Positions 63,167 through 64,000 of a DNA stretch of 64,000 nucleotides are shown one piece after another (the stretch's first letter is position 1; each line of letters opens with the position of its first letter). The stretch comes from Ianthella basta (lineage: Eukaryota; Porifera; Demospongiae; Verongiida; Ianthellidae): positions 3,988,120 to 4,052,119 of the forward strand of contig OZ025885.1 of NCBI GenBank assembly GCA_964019415.1. Reading direction: 5' to 3'. The notes under the pieces were generated by a model that was given only the letters and a program-made list of their open reading frames with translations, searched no databases and was not told the DNA's origin. The translations under genes were made by a program, and so were the position numbers.

Positions 63167-64000
63167 GTGAGTACATTGAGAGATATGTATGCAATTGGTA
63201 GGTAAGGATTCAAGTCACTATTGATTTTGTACAGAGTATGACTCTTGGTATTTATTCAAAATTGCAAGCTACAATAGAAAATACCCATAAACTTGTTGTA
63301 TAAAATACAACAAACCCTCAGTGGGTCTTAATTGGGAAAGGAAGTGTAATGGGAGGGAAGACGGAGGAAGGGGGGGTAGGAGGGTACTTATATGTAGTCC
63401 CACCTTTATTTACGTATTGTTCGTGATTGTTCTTCCATGAGTGAGTGCATTGAAAAGGAGCACAGGATGTGACTAATTAATTTGGCCTGCATTGGATGTT
63501 GAAAGCAGTACGTGCGTGTTGTGGCTTTATGGGACTACATGTACACATGCTACATGTATATATGTAGTACCTACTGCACTGGGTAATGCTTCAGTGTGAG
63601 TGTCGGACATGACACATGACTTGTTATGACATGACAATGAAATGTTAACAGGCCAGACTACCATGTTTGTGGACACCATCGTGAAATGCAGACAATGTAC
63701 ATGGGCACATGAATATGTAATTATAATCTATAATTCAATACAAGTCATGCATGCACTGCATATCCTTAATAATATATTAACAGTAATCTTTTCCAGTCTG
63801 TGTGTTCATTTGCTTGTGTGTGGCATTAAAAATCGTATTTATTTGGTTGACACAATGATGTAACCACAAACATGGCGGCTATGGCAGTGTGCATGCGCCT
63901 CACATCCAGCCGTCTCTTAGACACTCCACGCTCCTCAGTTTGGGTCTCCCGGGCACGATGTGCACTTGCGCAGAAGTTTACTGTTATTATCTGGTGCGAG
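63167..64000. other. Gene D intron or flank at the right edge
   Basis: No further EGF exon found. A purine-rich tract lies at 63340-63390. From about 63870 the sequence becomes CG-richer with ACAAACATGGCGGC, resembling the start of another mobile element, but it is cut off by the window edge. Confidence 0.35.

Noticed and set aside
1..64000. tRNA or rRNA genes
   Set aside because: No cloverleaf with A and B boxes or rRNA signature phrase was seen. The tRNA-Leu similarity at 22337 is only the primer-binding site.

Overview
The window looks like intron-rich nuclear DNA from an early-branching animal, most likely a sponge. The evidence is canonical GT-AG introns, phase-1 exons that each encode one EGF-like module, single-pass receptor genes, and a dense mixture of Helitrons, a Ty3/gypsy element, Penelope-like fragments, an RT-endonuclease retroelement and MITEs. 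The sponge call is an inference from gene and repeat style, because no marker gene is present.

Host genes. Four related loci of one EGF-receptor family lie head to tail on the + strand. (1) Gene A, of which only the 3' part is seen (3156-19283): three short EGF exons, a transmembrane exon and a cytoplasmic tail carrying an NPxY-type motif. A second copy of the tail exon lies at 21477-21655. (2) Locus B (21691-31206) is a decayed paralogue holding one orphan EGF exon, several broken exons and a complete Ty3/gypsy element. (3) Gene C (31501-40179) can be modelled from signal peptide to stop: 11 exons, about 468 residues, a cysteine-containing N-terminal domain, one classical EGF, seven short EGFs, a linker, a transmembrane segment and a short tail. 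(4) Gene D (41132 to beyond the right edge) has the same N-terminal exons followed by at least 25 short EGF exons. From 45223 to 62812 these alternate strictly between two subtypes, and the array has grown by repeated duplication of a four-exon block with its introns.

Mobile DNA. A large intron of gene A (3249-14119) holds a head-to-tail array of Helitron-like units on the - strand, with almost every junction reading CTAG then TC. One unit is interrupted by a 3.3-kb single-ORF retroelement with a Cys-rich N terminus, reverse transcriptase and restriction-like endonuclease, flanked by a 42-bp target duplication. A further Helitron copy opens the window in the opposite orientation. The Ty3/gypsy element (22082-27747) has identical-looking 253-bp LTRs and a probable -1 frameshift signal between gag and pol. 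Gene C introns hold a Tigger/pogo remnant and two opposed Penelope GIY-YIG fragments. Gene D introns hold a decayed Penelope RT, a 4.2-kb insertion made mostly of large palindromes, and several MITEs.

How it fits together. The region is a tandem receptor cluster evolving by duplication of whole genes, of single exons with their introns, and of multi-exon blocks. Mobile elements land almost only in introns and intergenic DNA. Because so much is duplicated, several insertions have an uninterrupted paralogue in the window that serves as the empty site and fixes their boundaries.
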